Origin: JAAEKA01 sp049299095
GTDB taxonomy: Bacteria > Chloroflexota > Anaerolineae > JAAEKA01
Reading direction: 5' to 3'
Assembly (NCBI GenBank): GCA_049299095.1
Contig: JBAQWV010000145.1
Location: forward strand, 1-41,886
DNA: 41,886 nucleotides
Shown: positions 39,912 through 41,886 of the stretch, one piece after another
How positions within the stretch are numbered: position 1 is the stretch's first letter
Layout: each line of letters starts with the position of its first letter
Program-made: the position numbers and the translations under genes
Notes under the pieces: generated by a model
Databases searched by the model: none
Seen by the model: the letters and a program-made list of their open reading frames with translations, nothing else
What the model was told of the DNA's origin: nothing

Positions 39912-40490
39912 TCATGGAGCCGTTGTGCGCAGAAGGTCTTTCAGACGGCAGTCGAGGTTATCTCGGATTTTGATGTAAATCATCGGGATGTAGTCGACGA
40001 TGTCAGCGAACGTCGGACTACTTTCGCGCGGACCGTCGTGATAAGCGCGCATGTGGCGCAAGATGTCGGCTTGCTCGGTCGGATCGAGCTGCGCAAACGG
40101 GTCGGAGTGCTGGTAGTCGTGGAACGAGGAGAGGTGAATGAACGCGCATCCGAAGCGGTACACCGACTCGCTCCAGCCGTTGAGATTGTTAGCGACCTCG
40201 ACCATGTCGCGGTCGGTGACCTGCGCGTATTTGCCGTTGTGTGTCAGCCGCGTCCACTTCTCCCCTGCGAGGGTGAGGGACATCAGCCGCAGGCGCTCGG
40301 AGATACTTGGCGTGTTCTGGAGGTAGATTACTCGTATGAGCGAGTCTAGCTCCTCGCGTAGCTTGCCAACTAGAGTGCCCGCCATGTTCGACCTGAACGC
40401 AAACACGTCGAAGACATGGCTCGTTTCGGACGACCGAGACTCCACGAGGCGCGCAAAGTCTTCAGCGATCTGTCTGGCATTCTGAGTCAT
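39912..40490 (-). CDS. hypothetical helical protein with HEPN-like R-x6-H motif (cassette gene)
   Basis: 192 residues, predicted mostly alpha-helical, cytoplasmic. No family recognised with certainty. 'YRFGCAFIHLSSFHDY' contains R112-x6-H119, the spacing of the HEPN ribonuclease active site (R-x4-6-H), preceded by long amphipathic helices ('LVGKLREELDSLIRVIYLQN'), as in HEPN folds. If real, it would be an RNase-type toxin or defence effector; no antitoxin gene is adjacent. GGAG lies 8 nt before the ATG. First cassette of the array as read on the minus strand, with its core site at 40533-40539. Confidence 0.55.
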   Translation of the reverse strand: MTQNARQIAEDFARLVESRSSETSHVFDVFAFRSNMAGTLVGKLREELDSLIRVIYLQNTPSISERLRLMSLTLAGEKWTRLTHNGKYAQVTDRDMVEVANNLNGWSESVYRFGCAFIHLSSFHDYQHSDPFAQLDPTEQADILRHMRAYHDGPRESSPTFADIVDYIPMIYIKIRDNLDCRLKDLLRTTAP

Positions 40491-40532
40491 TGCAGTAGCT
40501 CCATGTTTCTCGCTGTCCTAACCGACCAGTCC

Positions 40533-40539
40533 GCCCAAC
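40533..40539 (-). repeat. cassette core site next to the IS5-like insertion
   Basis: GCCCAAC in the context CCGCCCAACTA. The IS begins 2 bp further on, so the rest of this recombination site has been displaced to the other side of the element. Confidence 0.5.
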
Positions 40540-40541
40540 TA

Positions 40542-41406
40542 GGGCGTGTTTGCAAAGCCAGTGGTAATGAATAAACTTGGCATTATGAGCCGAGGTGACC
40601 TAAGCAATGAGCAGTGGGAGAAGATACGGCCGCTTCTGCCACCACAGAAACCTGAAACGGGCCGACCAGCCATCGACCATCGCCAAATCCTGAACGGCAT
40701 CCTGTGGGTGTTGCGCACAGGAGCAGCGTGGCGAGACGTGCCAGAACGCTATGGCAAGTGGCAAACGGTGGCCAGCCGCTTCTATCGTTGGCGCCAGGCT
40801 GGTGTCTGGGATCGCATCTTTGCGCTAGTTCAGGAGCAAGCCGATGCGCTTGGCCAAATCGATTGGGAAGTGCACTATATTGATAGCACCACCGTGCGTG
40901 CGCACCAGCATGCCGCTGGCGCAAAAAAGGAGACCCAGCGAGCGAAGCCTTAGGCCGGAGCCGCGGTGGTTTCACGACCAAAATGCACCTACGTGCCGAG
41001 GGCCACGGCAAACCGATGACCTTCGTGCTGACGCCTGGTCAACGGCATGACTCGCCGCTCTTGCCCACCCTGCTCGAGCAGGGTGCGGTCAAGCGCATTG
41101 GCCCTGGTCGTCCAAAACTGCGCCCTCGCCGGATTGTCGCTGACAAGGCGTATGGCAGCCAAGAGAACCGTACCTATGCTCGGCGTCGCAACATTCGGAT
41201 CACCATCCCACGCAAGCGCAACGAGCGCCGTCGTGGACCTTTCGACAAGGTAATCTACAAACAACGCAATCAGATCGAGCGGCTCATCAATCGTCTCAAA
41301 CAGTTCCGTCGCCTAGCGACGCGCTACGAAAAGCGAGCTGAGAACTACCGAGCCATGTTGACGATTGCCGCTACGATCCTCTGGATCTAGCTTTGCAAAC
41401 ACGCCC
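40542..41406 (+). mobile_element. complete IS5-family (IS427-like) insertion sequence
   Basis: 865 bp. Perfect 17-bp terminal inverted repeats GGGCGTGTTTGCAAAGC (40542-40558) and GCTTTGCAAACACGCCC (41390-41406). Flanked by TA on both sides (40540-40541, 41407-41408), the expected target duplication of the IS427 group. One transposase in two overlapping frames. Confidence 0.92.
40567..41390 (+). CDS. IS5-family transposase made by programmed -1 frameshifting
   Basis: OrfA runs from 40567 (a possible alternative start is ATG 40585) to the TAG at 40951-40953 and has the DUF4096 N-terminal domain ('LSNEQWEKIRPLLPPQ') plus the first catalytic Asp ('VHYIDSTTVRAHQ'). OrfB continues in the -1 frame to 41390 with the second Asp ('RIVADKAYGSQENR') and the Glu region ('NQIERLINRLKQFRRLATRY'). 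The slippery heptamer A-AAA-AAG is at 40923-40929 in the right phase: slipping back one base gives '...AKKGDPASEALGRSRGGF', the expected IS427-group sequence. All DDE residues are present, so the element could be active. Confidence 0.88.
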
Positions 41407-41408
41407 TA

Positions 41409-41546
41409 GAAGGACTGCGTAGTGGCACCAAGCTCAACCATTACACCCTGAAGACCAAGCTCTATCTTGCCGCGCTCCAATCGGCCTTTGAGCAACTTCA
41501 GACCATGCAGCCATTTCGCTTCGCCTCGCTAGAGGCGCCTGCGTAA
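41409..41546 (+). pseudogene. 3' tail of an unidentified reading frame
   Basis: 'LKTKLYLAALQSAFEQLQTM' followed by 'PFRFASLEAPA' and TAA. Looks like the end of a real protein, possibly another transposase, cut on the left by the IS5-family element. I do not recognise the family. Confidence 0.35.
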
Positions 41547-41886
41547 CATGAGCTGTTTACCCAAAAGATTGAGGCTTGTGACACCCAAATTGAACGATTG
41601 TATGCGCTCACTCGCCCGGATTGGCTAGCTACGCCAACCGAAGCAGTGGCAAAACCGCCCAAACGCATCACGTCTAAAAATGCTCCGGTGAACGCGCAAA
41701 AAATTTGGCAGCACTTGCAACGCATTGCCGGAGTGGATTTGACGCGTGTGGATGGCATTAGCATTGCTATCGCACAAACCATCTTGCTTGAAATCGGTAC
41801 CGATATGAGCAAGTTCCCATCCAGCAAGCATTTCTGTTCCTGGCTGGGGCTGGCACCAAAGAACGACATTTCGGGTGGAAAAGTAC
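41547..41886 (+). pseudogene. IS110-family transposase fragment (C-terminal part, runs off the window)
   Basis: Starts abruptly after a TAA, without a start codon: 'ELFTQKIEACDTQIERL', then the transposase_20 domain 'IAGVDLTRVDGISIAIAQTI' and 'FCSWLGLAPKNDISGGKV'. This is the C-terminal half of an IS110-type (DEDD) transposase; the N-terminal RuvC-like domain is missing. It may be complete at its 3' end beyond the window. Confidence 0.78.

Larger units (their letters stand above)
32496..40541 (-). other. integron-like gene-cassette array without a visible integrase (CALIN)
   Basis: All recognisable genes in this block run on the minus strand, are AT-richer than the flanks, and are separated by long imperfect inverted repeats bounded by RYYYAAC (lower coordinate) and GTTRRRY (higher coordinate), the integron simple-site consensus. 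Well-formed sites: 33147-33272, 35818-35951, 36932-37060, 39539-39672. Degenerate ones: 34850-34993, 39739-39834. Single core sites: 32508-32514, 37569-37575, 38142-38148, 40533-40539. Each lies just downstream of a minus-strand gene, as expected for attC. No tyrosine recombinase or attI is in the window, so activity cannot be judged. Confidence 0.75.

Noticed and set aside
39541..39915. Open frame of 124 codons on the minus strand overlapping the HEPN-like stop by ATGA
   Set aside because: It is mostly the translation of attC sites 6 and 7 and ends in a core site. The composition is Ala/Arg/Pro-rich, as expected from GC-rich hairpin DNA.
32496..40541. CRISPR array, because short GTTGGGC/GTTAGGC words recur
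   Set aside because: The spacing is irregular (hundreds to thousands of bases), the words are inverted-repeat ends and not direct repeats, and there are no cas genes.

Overview
The window is a piece of bacterial chromosome, most likely from Chloroflexota (Anaerolineae/Caldilineae-like). This is an inference from the mix of families: a helicase-associated XPB/Ssl2-N protein, a RodZ-like protein with a long Thr/Pro linker, a YprB-like exonuclease, an ArsA-type ATPase next to an MGDG-synthase-type glycosyltransferase, a DUF385 oxidoreductase, a tungsten-type aldehyde oxidoreductase and a long-form SRP RNA. No rRNA, tRNA, replication origin or CRISPR array was seen.

Bases 1-33,100 are ordinary, GC-rich, densely packed backbone. 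In order: the 3' end of a beta-sandwich tail; a helicase-associated protein; a YkvA + MerR-like pair with a very good promoter and terminator; rimO and a rodZ-like gene; an isochorismatase-like hydrolase with a DUF385 oxidoreductase; an ArsA ATPase with a GT28 lipid glycosyltransferase; a minus-strand envelope-glycan run (GT2, GT4, DUF2142-like membrane protein, flippase, phosphodiesterase-type hydrolase and two small membrane proteins); a GIY-YIG protein; a membrane-bound HdrD-like iron-sulfur protein; a CBS-ACT protein; a patatin / aldehyde oxidoreductase / iron alcohol dehydrogenase / SCP2 group; a YprB-CPBP pair; the SRP RNA gene; mutS2; and a DUF2087 protein.

From about 32,500 to 40,540 the character changes to AT-richer genes, all on the minus strand. 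They are separated by about 95-145 bp imperfect inverted repeats whose ends match the integron attC core sites (RYYYAAC ... GTTRRRY). I read this as an integron gene-cassette array with no integrase in view (a CALIN). Cassette contents: a phosphoribosyltransferase, an EVE/PUA-like + PD-(D/E)XK nuclease candidate, a methyltransferase, small membrane proteins, a lipoprotein, the catalytic remnant of a calpain-like protease, a HEPN-like protein and one cassette with no gene. Three copies of a roughly 200-217 bp structured repeat of unknown nature are interspersed, and one of them truncates the calpain gene. A 152-bp block of palindromic sites spaced exactly 65 bp apart sits beside one cassette boundary.

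The right end is insertion-sequence territory: a complete IS5-family element (865 bp, 17-bp terminal inverted repeats, TA target duplication, a programmed -1 frameshift heptamer) has landed 2 bp from a cassette core site, followed by an unidentified ORF tail and an IS110-family transposase fragment cut by the window end.

The candidate for something undescribed is the cassette array: its repeat family, its putative modification-sensing nuclease cassette, and the coupling of attC sites to reading-frame ends. All functions are read from motifs and were not tested by database search.
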